Assembly (NCBI RefSeq): GCF_001522545.3
Contig: NC_031771.1
Coordinates: 29,283,614-29,347,613 of the forward strand
DNA: 64,000 nt
Direction: 5' to 3'
From: Parus major
Taxonomy: Eukaryota > Chordata > Aves > Passeriformes > Paridae
Under the pieces are notes generated by a model, which saw only the letters and a list, made by a program, of their open reading frames with translations, ran no database searches and was not told where the DNA came from. The first letter of the stretch is position 1, and the number at the start of each line of letters is the position of its first letter. The translations under genes were made by a program, and so were the position numbers. Shown here one piece after another: positions 1 through 13,560 of this stretch.

Positions 1-1329
1 GTGACCTGGAGAAAGAGAACATAGGGAGATTGTGAAAAAGACCTTCAGTAGAATAAAGTTTTTGGCATGAAGAGGGAGGATTGAGATAAAAATCTTCTCA
101 GTTCTGTGATGATCACACTTTCCAGATTCAGAAAGAGACTCATAAAATTTCTAGCCAATTGGAGCCAGGTTGAAAAGATGTCTCTTAACAGATTTTTGCT
201 AGAGCATGCTCTGGATTTAATAAGTTCAGAGGGTCTCAGGGAAGCTACAGAACAGATTGAAAGGATAAACCATGGGTTGTTAAACAGACCTACCATACTT
301 GAGCTGAGGAATTCTTTCACATGAATATTGTTTGATCTTCAGGGGATTTTACAGGGCATGGTTATACAAGTCTGTCCTGTTCCTAGTCTTCCTGTCTAGA
401 CATTTACTTTGGTTCACTGCTGGAAAAATAATGTTATGTTAGATTGGCTCTAGGTCTTGGCCAGTGAAACCATTCATAAATTCTTGAAGCCTCCCAAAAC
501 TATTGATCATGTGGATCAAATGCCACAGTGGCAAAAGGAAGTACTGATCCTTAAATTAATGGCCATACTTAATATACTTAAGCTTGTCCTCAATTATACA
601 CCTAAGTACTCTCATCAAACTCTTCATGAAGGAGTAGAACTGCTCTTAAGATAGACAAGAGTTTTCTGTAAAGATTCTGTAAGCTGTGATGTGATGTGAT
701 AAGGACTATAAAATGAACCCAGTTTTTCACTGGAATAAGAACAGTGACTACACCTACAAGAAATCAGAACTGTCATCTCTTCTGGTGTATCTCTCACCAT
801 ACAATCAGTATGTTCTGGCATATTTGCCAGTTATTTCAAGAGAGACCTGATTTCACATAATTTTCTGTTGTACCTGACAATACTTGTCAAATTACAGCTA
901 AAAACAAGGCCAGCATCACACTACTTATAGAATAAAAGATAATAATAAAAACAAAGGAGCAGTCTTCTGGGTTATGGAAAGCACCAGACTTCTACTATCC
1001 CTGTAGTGAACTGAATGAGAGAAAGTTAGTTTTCCACAGACTTATCCCTTCTGCCCAGTCCTACTGATTCATGAAAGCACACTGGCATCTGGGATGATGT
1101 CACTTAAACCCTAAGATTAGCTTTGTACTTAAAGATGTAGTGAAGTGCTTTTCTGGACCTGGGCCAGATGCTCAGCATCTTCCAGGATAAAGTTCATATT
1201 TATGAGTGCTTCATAAGTGAGGAAAATCATAAAATTGAATGGCTTTGTTCCCATAAAAAGGGAAATATAAAGCCCTCAATGCAAAGTAACCATGTGTTAA
1301 GTACTCATAGAACATTTTTTCCATTGTTA

Positions 1330-1830
1330 ATTAAGCAAGAAAATTCATATGGGTGGGGCATTTCCTGGCAGCTGATGTTGAGGCGAGAGCCATTGAGTTT
1401 TAATTGCCACTTAAATCCAGGGCATTTCATTGAACAAACAGGTGGAGCATATCCACTTTGAATGTATGCAAACAGCTTGCCTTATCATAGAGAAGAGAAT
1501 GAGTTTTCTGATTGATTAGTTCCTTTTTATTCCAAGCAGGTTGTGGCCAATTGCAGTAACTGCAGATTTTCTGCACTGAATGTTAACACAGATTGCGTAG
1601 AAATTAATTCAAAGAGCACTTAGAGTTTTAAAATCTGTACTAACGTGAAAGAAAAAAACAACCAAGCAAGCATATTTCATTTATAACTCCTGGAAATGGG
1701 AATTATTAATTGAATTATGTGGCTGAAAAGGAGAAGAATCTATTTAAATGTGACAATTCTCACTCGCTCTGAACAAGCAGCTATTTCTAGGCTGACACTT
1801 TGTAGGATATAAGATTTAGCTAGAAACCAG
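1330..1830. promoter_or_regulatory. Possible conserved non-coding block (speculative)
   Basis: This stretch lacks the homopolymers and simple repeats that fill its surroundings. It carries several transcription-factor-like words: an E-box CAGGTG near 1440, AAACAAACA-like forkhead text, and clusters of TAATTG/AATTAATTG homeodomain-type cores around 1400 and 1705. There is no coding frame. The call rests on texture only; cross-species conservation was not tested. Confidence 0.2.
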
Positions 1831-3591
1831 ATATTAAAGTACATTAAACCAGTTACCAAGCTACATTCTGTGATCTGGAAAACAACTCAGTGTTTTATAT
1901 ATATATATTTTTTTTAAGCATAGAAAGAAAGGGAAAATGCATTTGTGAAAAATGTTCTGTTTTATTCTAATAATAAGTGGTTAGCATTTAAGAAAGATTT
2001 TCCTCTTAATCAGCTGCCAAGACAAAGGTAACTCATACAAACACCTCTCAGAGACAACACATTAATTCGTTGTATTTTCAGAGTTTTAGGTGAGGTGGAT
2101 GGTAGATGATATGTAACCTATCTCCTCTATTTAGATGCATAATGGCAAGTCTGAAGAGCACTTCAGAGCTAAGTAGCTGTATAGTGGATCTAAGTCTTCA
2201 TCATTTTAGGATTAGTTTATACTTTTGATGTTCAGTAATTGAAGCCCTTGACTCCAGCATCATTGTGTTAATATAAGAAAAGAAGGAATCTGACTCTAAG
2301 CTGACTGGCTTGGTGTTGTACTTTGTGACATTCATAACTTTATTCACCTGAACCAGATACAAATTTGCAGATTAGCCCACAAAGGATTGTGTGTTTATTT
2401 ATTTTTTATGACTAAGGTAAAAAATAATTGCAAAAATTTTTACTACCATTTGCAATTTTTTTTCTATATTTTTTTTCTGTATTCTGTATTTCTTCAAGAA
2501 TAATTCAGAGCTAAAATAGGAGTATGAAATACCTCTTATTACACTAGAATATTCAAGGGATGCTATTTCTTGAGAGGAAACTAACATGACCTTCAGGTTG
2601 TTTGAGGGGGTTAAGTCTGCACTGGGTTTATTTTGAAGACAGTGTTAACCATAAGAACTGATGTGTGAACTAATTTCTAAACCACAGAGGAAAGGAAATA
2701 ATTTAGGAGGAGCAAAGGAGTTGTGGTTTAAAAGTGGGCCAAAGTGTAATAGAAAACTCATGTCCTGCAACCCAGAGGGCCAAGGTAAGAGCATGGTTAG
2801 AGGTCAGATAGATGGCCAGCTAAATGGAGAATCAGAGTTATGAGCAGCTCCTGGGAGATTAAGTAAAAAGGAAGGGGATGCAAATGGATTTAGAGTTCAA
2901 ATTAATCCTGGAAGGGCATGAAGCATAGAGTTCAAATGATATGGGAAGTGAGCATCAGTGAAGGAAGGGCTGATGTCCATGAAGTCTGTAGCTTGCATAA
3001 GATCCTTGCCAAGACATCGACTTAGAAAGTTTGGTTTGGAATAGGGTTAATTTTTATGTGTAAAAAACAAAAGCTAATAATGGATCCTTTACAAACAGTA
3101 GAAGTGTTTTTATATGTGTAACATGCACATGCCAAAAAAATGCTGATCTAGTGTATTTATTTCAGGTAACACATGGCAATCAGCTGCCACTGTGATAGGC
3201 ACAGCATAACTCAGCACAGCCTGAAAAAGTATTCTGACTTACATTTTTTTAAAGTCTAACCACGCTTTGTAACTGTAAGCTAGAAAAATGAGTAATAGAA
3301 TTACAGCAGTATTTTAGAAAGGTGGTCACAGTGATAATCTAGAATTGCCAGTAGAAAACATATCCTTAGTACTGTCTCTGAGGTGAGCTTTAAAATTACC
3401 TTTCTTCCATTATACGTCCTTCTTAAAGAGTTACTAAAAGAGATTCGTAGTATATTTTAATAGGATATTTTTTCTCAATAAGACCTTTTTCTTCAGAGCC
3501 CATACTTGAAGGTGACTATGGCAGTTTTCAGTGAGAACAGATAAAAACAGATCAAAAGGAACTAGTCTTAGGACATGGTGACTAAAGCATT

Positions 3592-3608
3592 AAAAAAAAA
3601 AAAAAAAA
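3592..3608. repeat. Poly(A) run of 17
   Basis: An uninterrupted run of 17 A. No retrotransposed gene body or target duplication was seen next to it, so it is treated as a simple homopolymer rather than a retrocopy tail. Confidence 0.9.
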
Positions 3609-4485
3609 GAGATAAGCATATTTGTGTATTAATTTTATACAGAAAATTCAAATATTAGAAAACATTTGATCAGTTGCAAGCTTGGAAAACCATCCTATAT
3701 TTTTCACTTTAAAGCATCTGCACTCATTAAGGTAGTGGTTAATTTTTCATTAAGAAAATAAATATTGAGATCTTTATCTCCTTGGGACATAAATCTCTTC
3801 AGGAAACTGAATATTTGTTCTGTAATTTATTGAAAAATTAAAGTGTCAACTGGGCCTTTGCTTTTGAGTCATTAATTTTAGCTTAAAATTGTGAAATTGT
3901 AAAACATTATAAAGGTCTTGGTGCTCTGTGTGGATGCACAACACAAGAAACAATTTGAAATTAGTAAAAATATGGCATGATTAAAGCCAGCTATTACTAG
4001 AAGCCAAAAATGATATTTTAAACCACGAGCTTTATTGAAGCTCACATGTTGGTGTTATGATGGTTTTGCTGATATTGTATTTAAAGAATGGTTAACAAGA
4101 ATGAGATTGGCATAAAGATGTTACTGTAGTGTAGCAAGGCCATTTGATGAAACATTTTTTTGATGGCTAAAACTCAGCTGTTAAAAAGAACTTCCATGAA
4201 GGGAAGCTGAATTATCTCATTTCTTCACACCAAAGAACTACACCTGATATAAATCAGTCCTTCTAAAGCTTAAAAGGAATTGGTGGTAATAATTGAGTAG
4301 AAAATTTAACAATGGAAATATGGGAAAAAATAATCAATTTCTTCAAAAAGCATTTCACAGTTAAAGTGTTATTCATCTTTCTTCCGTTAAAATACTTAGC
4401 CTAAGGTGTCAGCTTATGTTAGCACTCTAGAAGTTAAATGTTTCATCTAAGAAAATGTTTGTCCCGAATATGGGAGAAAAATGAA

Positions 4486-4525
4486 CTGGTGGAAAATATA
4501 ACACTGCCTGTACATTTTCCACCAG
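4486..4525. repeat. Perfect 12-bp inverted repeat
   Basis: The arms CTGGTGGAAAAT (4486-4497) and ATTTTCCACCAG (4514-4525) are exact reverse complements separated by 16 bases. The fold is too short for an ordinary microRNA precursor and no transposon termini are visible around it. Confidence 0.85.
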
Positions 4526-4649
4526 GATGAAATGGTCTGGCTAATCAGTTGAGATGGAGATGATTAGAAAAGGCTTTTTAAAATTTCATTTATAATCAAT
4601 TATCTAACAAGATTTCAGTGATGATGACTTGACCAAATATTTGTCTCTG

Positions 4650-4785
4650 GGTATGCTCCAGGCCAGGCTGGATGTTGCTCTGAACAACCAGTTCTTGTGA
4701 AAGGTGTCCCTGCCCATGGAGGGCAGCTGGAACTAGATGAGTCTAAAGGTTGCTTCCAACCCAAACCATTCAATGATTCAATGCA
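4650..4785 (+). mobile_element. CR1 LINE 3'-end fragment, 5'-truncated
   Basis: The text follows the avian CR1 3' untranslated region from CCAGGCCAGGCTGGATG through a GTGTCCCTGCCCATGG-like block and GCTTCCAACCCAAACCATTC. It ends in a decayed version of the CR1 octamer tail (CAATGATTCAATG). CR1 copies are normally 5'-truncated, which fits the ~135-bp length. The sense strand is plus. Subfamily is not assigned. Confidence 0.9.
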
Positions 4786-5463
4786 TTATTTCAAGTCAAT
4801 CTCACCACTTTTGTCACCCCTTGTACTTTAAAGTCTTATCTTTATCACATATTTAGAGAGGCTATAATGGGTTCTGGAATACAAAGTGAAGGTGACAAAC
4901 CTGTACCCAGAAAAAGTCTTTGCCTGTTTGTTGGCTCACACAGGTGACTTCTTGTTTCACCCAAAGTTGTCCCTGTGCCTATTGCATTCAAAATTTAAGT
5001 TCTGAAATCTAAATGATATTGCTCAGTATTTAAGTTCTTTTCATCAAGAATAGCTGCTTTTTTTTTCTGCTATGAGCTCCTCTGGCAATGGGCTTTTTAA
5101 TGTTTTCTATCTTTATTTCATTACTGGCAACATGGAAGTCTTGTAACAGGCAAAATATAAGTTGACCATGACCTTCCTTTAATGCTATAGCTTAAGGTTC
5201 TGGTCTTTAGCAGGTTTCAAGCATCTGTCTCTTTCTGTGGCATTAATATATAATACTTTCATCCAAAATTTATCCTTCTTTAAAGCATGCCCTTACACTT
5301 CTCTTTGCAAGAGCACTAGGTACTTGCAGGTCTACTTATGTTTTCATGTTTCGGAGACTTCTCAGAGTGGATTATCTCTATTGACTATATAGGAATTAGC
5401 TTCAGACAACACCCTTAACTTTTTGATGGTTAACCTTTTCTAACCTTTCTTTCTGAAAATCTC

Positions 5464-5525
5464 AAGCTTTTCCTTTTTTCCTTTTTATTTTTCCTTTCTT
5501 TCCTGTTTATCTTTCTTTTTCCAAT
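5464..5525. repeat. Pyrimidine-rich low-complexity tract
   Basis: Almost pure C/T on the plus strand (CTTTTCC/CTTTCTTTCC-type words) for about 60 bases. No AG acceptor followed by a plausible exon was seen, so it is called low complexity. Confidence 0.6.
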
Positions 5526-6879
5526 TATCTATGCACATTTTTCTCTACAAGCTCTTTTGTTACACTGTTCTAGATAATTGATTGTCTTGAAAAGAATTGA
5601 GGAGCTTTATTTCCTGGTGCTTTCCTGCCAGATATTTGGCATATGTTACCTTTTTCTTCTGCAGCATTGCATTTAACAGCTGTCTAAAGAAATACAAGCA
5701 AATGCTAGAAGACAAAGAGCAATAAGATTCTCGAGAATGCTTTTACTTGTGATGATATTGCCATGGATTTGGATGGATATTACTTTTAATGATAAAGTAT
5801 TTCTAGAGGAGTTTTTATTGCATCATTTTTAAAAGCCATTCACCTAAAATTCATATATGGAGAACTCCCAAAATAATCTAGGTCTTTCAGTAATGGAGGT
5901 CTGCTAGGAGATTAAAATGATAATATTTGTTAGGGAATAAGATACAGACACATTTGAACCATACCAGTATTAATATATATCTATCTAAGTGTTGATTTAA
6001 TGACATTTTCCTGTACTCATTTAGTTATAGCACTAGGAATTTTTAGGTAAACAAAGTAATTTTAACCCTATTATTTTTATTACCTTTTATTATTATAGTT
6101 TCAGGCATCTCCTTCTGATTATGCTTATTTTTACTATTACTACAAACATATGCCTCCCAAATCATGTTAAAAAAAGACAAAATACCTATGATATAATTAA
6201 AAATCTGTCAAAACAGGAAAAAATAGTCATTAAATTTGATATCTCATTTCTGAGGCTCTGTAAAACAATTTCCTTTTACTGCTTTGTAATTGTCAGCTCC
6301 ATGTTTCTTTTTAGATTAGAATATAGTGATTTATGGAAATTTTAATGCTTATAAATATAGCAAATATTATCTATATTACCAGTAGCATGCAGCATCAACT
6401 ATTTATTTGTAGGGTTGTTCAACTGTGATATGTAAGAATTAAAATAGAATCCTAATGCAATTAAAAAGCAATTGTTTTCTGTGGAATTTCACCTAATATG
6501 TTTTTACTTGGACTGTGGAATTGTAATTTGGACGATTTCAGTAAAATTAATTAATTCATTATAAGACAAAGAAAGGAAAGCTTTAATTCTGTTAAGAAAT
6601 TCTAGGAATTTCTCTGAGCAGAGAATAAGTTTTTTATAAGAAAGATTTCATATGTTTGATAGGATTTGGTCAGGAATATATTATATGTTACAGAGAAAAG
6701 GAAATGGTAAGATAGAAGTGAGAATTACAACCGGGCTAGTGGATATTAATTCAGCTGGGAGCCAGATGGGTCCATGAGGAGGGGAAGCATAAAGACTGAA
6801 AAGTTCCACAGACACTGAGAGTGAATGAAGAATTGTGCCCAAATAAATAAGAGCATGGGCTAAACAGCCCGGGGAAGCC

Positions 6880-7070
6880 CTGGCATGAGTTGCTTTTCTT
6901 GTATGTTGCAAAAAAAGAGAAAGTAGAAAACTGGTTTGATGAGAAATAGAGAGCAAGAAGAAATTATTCTGTCTGAACAAGGAAGGAGGAGTCTGGCAGA
7001 GAAACACGAGTAAGCAAAGGTGATCAAGCAAGAAGGGGAAGGAGGTGAGAGAATTAATAGGGACAGAGTG
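6880..7070. repeat. Purine-biased stretch, plus strand
   Basis: The plus strand is strongly enriched in A and G (AGAAAGAGGAGAAGGAAG-type text). Because stop codons are purine-rich, the complementary strand is depleted of stops. This explains a 150-codon open frame on the minus strand (6681-7133) and a second overlapping open frame in another phase of the same strand. Confidence 0.6.
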
Positions 7071-8424
7071 AGTTGGATATGAAATGAGTAGCCCGAAGAA
7101 ATGAATACTGTAATACACACTCATATTAGGCAAGATTATAATAAATAAGGTGTAGAGTAGTAAGGGGATTTAGTGTCATTTCTGGTAGCATACTAAAGCA
7201 AAGTAAAATCCTAATAATTTGGAAAAAAAATAACAGAATATGCTCTGTGCTGGAACCTTGAACATCAGGTAGCCGAAGAGTGAGATGAGGATGAGGACCA
7301 GGGTGGGGTGAAAGTCAAAGTAAGATTGACTGCCAGGTATGAAGGGAGTGCTGTGTTTGGTGAAAGCATTCATCAGTCAGTGCTTTTGAAACATTGCAAC
7401 TGAGGAATAAAAGCCACTGAAAAACAGGTATAGGCAATATATATTTTGAAGACAAGCTTTGGTAATACATAGTAAATTAGGAAGTGATCAAGAGGGAGGA
7501 AAAAAACCCAACGCACAGATAAATCCATCTCCCCCTACAGCCTGTATAGAAATCTACAGCTCTGTGTATAGTTTCTTGACTTTGATTTTCTATCAAGCAT
7601 TCTATTTGCATAATACCATCTCATAGCTCACCAATGAATTCCAGAACTTCCTAACTTTGAAATAATATTCTGAAAGCACTTCTACTGTTATGTTAATTTT
7701 TTTTTATACGAGCAGCATTTAAAGCAGATATATTTCTCTAACACTAATGGTAGCCAGAATTGACTAGGCTTTGTTCTGTTATCTAGGAAGATGTAATCTT
7801 CTGATAGAGCACTCATAATTCAAAGCTTTAGTCCTGTGAACAGCTCTTCTGGGATTTTTCTAGTTTAAAGACTGAGGGGTCTACTGCCTCCTACAATTGT
7901 TAAAGAGCATAAGATATATAGTTAGAGATCACCTTCCTAACAGTCAGCACCAGTCTAAGCCTCTAATAGAGCTATTCTGAAGCAGCAACTTCAGAAGCAG
8001 CTGGGTCAGCATGGTTCCTTGGGGAATCACACAGATTTCTGGATGCTGAAAAGAAAATTGCCAGTGAAAGTAGCTGGCAGTGCTTAGCAGAGCTAAGCTG
8101 TGAAACAATTCAGCTGTACTCTGCCACAGTAATGAAGTAAGACTGGCTGACTTTGTCAATTGTCCTAATTAGGTTAATTTTGTCTCTTGAAACCAGGAAT
8201 TAATTTTCATATTGAAATAAGTTTAATGTAAAGAACTTAAACATTCAGTTTTCTAAATGTATAGCTTTTGGTTTTACTTTTTTTTTCCCCCCTGAGGGAA
8301 CTGCGATCTATTTTAGGGGAGGAGAAATAAGTTTCACCTGCACCATTTTCTTGTCTATGTCCACATTTCTTTTTCTCAGTGGTATGTGACTAAAAAAAAA
8401 ACAAAACAAGAAAAACAAGAATAA

Positions 8425-8453
8425 AGAGAGAGAGAGAAAGAGAGAGAGAGAGA
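8425..8453. repeat. (GA)n microsatellite
   Basis: About 14 GA units with one AAAG interruption near 8437-8440. It lies downstream of an A/C-rich patch that begins with an A run at 8392-8401. Confidence 0.9.
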
Positions 8454-10479
8454 ACACAACAAAACTCATCAACTCATCCTTCATCCAGAAACAACAGACT
8501 GGCATTGCCCAATGTTCCCAGCCATCAGAAAAAATCAGGCTGGAATCCTTCTCAGTAGTTAAAACTTACCTAAATCCCCAAAAATATTTAATCTTATACA
8601 GATCTCTAGACCTTGAATTGAATCAAAATTCAGAAATCTCAAGTCCTAACCTGGAATTCTAAGCTCATGTGCACTTTTGACTTGATTTACTTTGAGATTT
8701 TTTGCTTATAATCCAGAAAAAATAAGTCACTGTGTTGCCTTTTACTGTTTAAACTGAATAGTAAGAAAAAGAACCTTTTCAGCATTAGGTGAGAAAACAA
8801 ATTAAATCTGTCTGTTATCATTAAGCCAGGTAAGTGCTACCTGCCAGTGGAATCCTGTGAGTAGCCCCTACCTGGATAGGGAACAGTCAGTACAGGGTGA
8901 AAGTGGGAACCAACACCTCACAGGTGCATGTGGGGCTTCAGAGAAGGGTTTCCTAATGTCACAGAAAATTATTAAATAAGACTAAAAATTTGATTGTGAG
9001 GAGACACAAGACACAATAAAAAACCCCAAAAACATATTTTTTACTAGCCAAGTGCTAAACACACCATAGAAGCAAACTCTGCAAGAGTCACACTCTTCAC
9101 TAGTCACCTGTGTTATCAGAAACATAACTGGTTTCTATCACAAAGCCAGTGATTTGACATTATTATTGAAATTGACAGTGTTCATAATTGCAGAGAATGA
9201 CCTGACTATTTTTCCTCAGGAGAGGTTTGGGACTGAAACAAGAGTGATACACATTAGACTTAGATTAGTTTTTTAAGTTATGTAGGTAACTAGAATCTTT
9301 CTAGAAGATCTAGAATCAATCTAGAAACTTTCAAAGAAACTTCAGAATAATCAGCAAATAGGGAAACTGCAGCTATATACAAAGATACCAAGAATATCCT
9401 TATTCTTGTTAGTATTACTTTATATATCAAAAGTATCAAAATAAAATGATGCATAATTTCTTGGACTGTTACAATTACCAAAGTCTCCACTTGCCAACAC
9501 CACTTCCCACTGGGTGATTTAGCTGTTTGACGTATTTGTACGGAGGGCAAATGCAGTGCTCAGTCAGTTCAAGAACAAGTTTCAAAAGTCTGTGCTACCT
9601 AACTAATTAAAACTTTAGTAGTTTTAATCAGAAATTATGAGTAGGTAGAGGATTTTAATGTACCTACACTAATGACTAGGTTGTTCAGATTATAGTATTT
9701 TCTAAATGGATACTTCAGAATGTCAGTATGAGGGCAGCCTTTTAAGATTTCTTTTGGCTAAGAGACTACTTCTTAATCATGCTCCTGACTTGAAATACTT
9801 TGGCTTGTATTCACTAAAGTTTTCAAGTAAGATAAAAATCTAAAGCATTCATAATCTGCACTTGACAGAAAGAGAAATAAATATGGAAGTGCACCAAAAT
9901 GAGCAGATGGGAGAAATTCATGCCATAATTCCCCCTCTCCTGGGCTCACTTGTAACTAGTTTACTTTTATCTTCTTCCTGAGATTTTACTGAGTGGAATA
10001 CATTTAGTTTATTCATTCTAGGAATGGCAAATATTTACTTATTTACTTTAAAGTAAAACATCTTAAAAAAAATTAAGCACATTTGGGAATGATGTTTCAG
10101 GAGAATCCAGGAGGTTATGCTGTTTTGCAACAAAAAAATCCCAAACAACCACAGCAAAAGCAACTCCAGCCACTCACTGCTTCCATGTCCTGATATCTGC
10201 AAGGAAAGCTAAGCTACTTGTATGACAGATTGGTCAGATTTCATTTAGATTGGTCATAAAATTAGTATTTCTGAACCTTATACCATCCTAGTAAAGTACT
10301 GCATTTATTACACTTTTCTACAGAGCAAATGATTTCCTTTTTGTACACCAGAGTGATTCTATAGATTAATACAGGACATGAAGCTAAAGTACAACAAACT
10401 TTGTATTTTGAAAGGTTTGACACTGAAAACAGGTGCACTTAGTATCTGAGAGTTCATAAATTAAGATTTCTTTTTAAAA

Positions 10480-10940
10480 GTGAGCAGTTACAGGCACACT
10501 GAGCTCCACTGTTGATTTCAATGTCATTGCATTTCTATGGCTGCAGTGTTATAGTTCTGCATTCTCAATTACCACTGGCAGAGAGAAAATGAAGGCAATT
10601 TCAGATATGCCCTGTCAAAGCTCCTGTGGGTTTGGTTACTTGATGCTACAGTAGAGAGCTTGCACATACATTGGTTTCATCAGTTCTCGCTCAGCCATTG
10701 CATGAAGGAGTTGCTTTCCTCTCTAGGCAAAGAGACTTGTCTGTTATTCTAATTTAAAATGGACATTTGCAAATAGAAAGAGTTGATCTAGAGGGAAGTT
10801 ATAAAATCATTTCAGTGCACAGCCTATCAAATTCTTAAGCATTTACATTTCAGCTCCTCTCCCCTTTGTGCTGTACCTCATTTAACCAGCATAAACATTT
10901 CCTATGAAAGGCAGAGAGAAGATTGGGAATAAAGAGCCTG
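10480..10940. promoter_or_regulatory. Possible conserved non-coding block (speculative)
   Basis: Roughly 460 bases of complex, repeat-free text with higher word diversity than its neighbours. It includes CTCAATTACC (homeodomain-like), CCTTTGTGC (SOX-like) near 10863-10872 and a CACTGGCAGAGAG block. No coding frame is supported. This is judged from texture and motifs only. Confidence 0.2.
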
Positions 10941-13494
10941 AAATTCTTAGTTATGACAGCATGAAGGTTGCACACTGTTCCATGCCCACTGTTTTTCATG
11001 TTTATCAGTATAAACTCAATGATTTCTTATTCCCTACCATATGCTTTTTAGTAAATTATTCTTTTTCCATTCATCCTTAGACTACTAACTCCTTAGGACA
11101 GCCAAAAGCATTTGAACTTCTTCCGTGTTGTTTAATCTATGAGCTATTATGATATGAGCTATTGCTATATGCTATTAAAATATGAGCTATTGCTGAGACC
11201 GCTGAAATGTGTTGTAGCAGAAATTTTCACATGAGTTATTCATACTGCATTATACTTTGTATCTAAATGCAATCTTCTCTACAAAAAGAGAAGAAAAAGA
11301 TATGCTTTCTTTAAGGAAGAATTTAGAAATCAATTTCAAGCTTTCTTATGCATTTTTGGGATTGGGGAAAAAAAAAAAAAGAGGTATTTGACTAATACAG
11401 TTAATAATTTTTTTTATCCATATACCTGATAAAAATCTTGGTGATTATAGAAATTACAATATTGGAGCTAAGCAGGCCAGAAAAATAACATACCTTTTTC
11501 TTATCCCTCAGTGGCTTCATTTTATGTTCTGGCATGTATCTTTGTGAAGTGTCAAAATCTCAGCTTGTTGCATGCTGGCTGATGGTAGCTTCTCTATCTT
11601 CAGTTATGTCAAATGTAGAGAAAAAAGAGGAAACAGTTTAAAAACGTCAGCTAGTCATAAGATTAGAACTACAGCAAGACTTTGTAAAGACACAAGCTTT
11701 TTAAATTTCAGCCCATATCACAAAGTTATCACAGTACTTTAGGAAAAAAGTACTGTTGCTTTGGGTTATCCATAGGTACACATTTTTGAGTGTCAGAAGG
11801 GCATTTCTTTGTCAGAGTTGATGTTACTGCATTGAAACAGATTCTGTCTCAAGGAACATCACTAAGGACATGTCCAGCAGACAGTAACACATTGTAAAGA
11901 CTTGGAAAAAAGGAAAAGCACTGTGGTGTGATTACTAATCTCTACTACTGAAATACATTTTTATACATATGAATAAGAGCCAAGGTGAAGGTTACTGGCT
12001 ATGGTTTACATTATCTTGTCATTTTCATGACAGAAAGACACCTAAAGCAAGAAGATGACTGAGGTGAAAAGTGTGGTGGCTCCCACTTATTTTAACTAGA
12101 TTAATTCCAACATTGTCATATATTCTTTTGGGGATTTCATAAAAACAGCAGTTACAAGACTGAACTGCAGGATATATAATTTAAAACAAATTTGGCCTGT
12201 TTAAATTTTACTTCTAAAGGTGCAGAAAGCATGGCTTTAATCGTTATCTCCTATAGTTTTCTGTTTCTTATTAGTTCATAAATCCTTCTATACAGATTTC
12301 TTAAATGTAAAAACTGAGAAGACAAGTCTCCTGAAAGCTACAGATTTTCCTTGCAGAATGTTTCTTCTTTTCCCACAATACTTTCGAGACTTCATCACTA
12401 TGGGGAACCTATAGGTGTGTTATTTAAGCCTCTGTATGCTTAGTTATCTTCTTTTTCCCCTTTGTTCAGCATCACCTGCCTAATCTTCAGCATCTTTTCA
12501 AAACACTCCTCTTTACTGCCCCCTCTCCCCATTATAAATATCACAATATCAATATGGGTGATTGATAAATGTGCACATGAATCTCTAAGCATGCCATCAG
12601 AGTGGCCAGCTTTGGGAACACACATTATGAGCTGCTCTAAGGTCAATAGACAGTAAAGTCTTCTGAGCATTCTCCACCTCAGATTCGAATCAATTTCTTG
12701 ACTAAATAAATATGCAGCCAAACTGCAGCCAGCAGACAGAAGCAGTAAAATGTGAGAGTGAAGGTCAGCATTTTGGATAAAATCTTTTACATGGTGATCA
12801 GATAGATCTCATCAGGAAATAACCAACTTTGACAGATATGGCCTTAGCAGGAGCATTGGCAGTGAGTGATTCCTGTGTCAAAAGCCTACACCTGCCAGGA
12901 GCAGAAAATCAAAGTGGGGTGTCTGCATAATTTTTCTAATTGAAACAGGCATTGTTAAGGAAGAAGCAAAAAAATTTGTTCTTTTTGAAATCTAAGGATC
13001 AAACAATGAATATTTGTTAACTATAGAACTTGTTTGGAACACTGAAATAAAATGTCCTGCAATGACTTTTAGCAATGATATAGAAGTATGTTGAACACAG
13101 TCAAGTCTGAAAACAGTAAAATGCTAAACTTGAAATTAACCTAGCACTGATAATGGATTTTTTCTTCATAGGCAGGAACAGTTAGCATATTTAGAGAGAA
13201 TATCTAAGTCCAACAGTTTAACTACTTTCAAACACATGTTCTTTCAACCTTAGAAAAATATTTCCTTTAATAATCTTGATTTTATTTCATATCATTGGCA
13301 ATTTTACAAACCTTATAAAATGCTCCTTCTGGTGGTATAGGAAGGCCTTCTTCTGAGAGTTTTGCCAGAAAAGCACTTAGTTTTTCTGACACATTAAGCA
13401 TCAGGAAGCTCCTAGCTCTTGCTTCTGTGGGAACCAGAATAAAAATTTCATCCCAGTGGAATACAATTTCTCAACAAAGCAACCTGTGAAATCT

Positions 13495-13560
13495 ACAAAA
13501 AAACCCACCAAGCAACAACAACAACAAACAAAGCCACAAAAAAGTTAAAAAAACCCATAA
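13495..13560. repeat. A/C-rich low-complexity tract
   Basis: Text such as CAACAACAACAACAAACAAAG with A runs. There is no retrotransposon body next to it. Confidence 0.7.

Larger units (their letters stand above)
1..4649. other. Gene-free AT-rich unique sequence
   Basis: No convincing coding exon, RNA gene or recognisable transposon was seen. The open frames are short and resemble nothing I know. Contents noted separately are a possible conserved block near 1.33-1.83 kb, a 17-A run at 3592-3608 and a perfect 12-bp inverted repeat at 4486-4525. A short TA tract lies near 1896-1908. Confidence 0.6.

Noticed and set aside
6681..7133. 150-codon open frame on the minus strand
   Set aside because: It lies opposite a purine-rich stretch, where stop codons are depleted; a second long frame overlaps it in another phase of the same strand. 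No domain, signal or splice context supports a gene.
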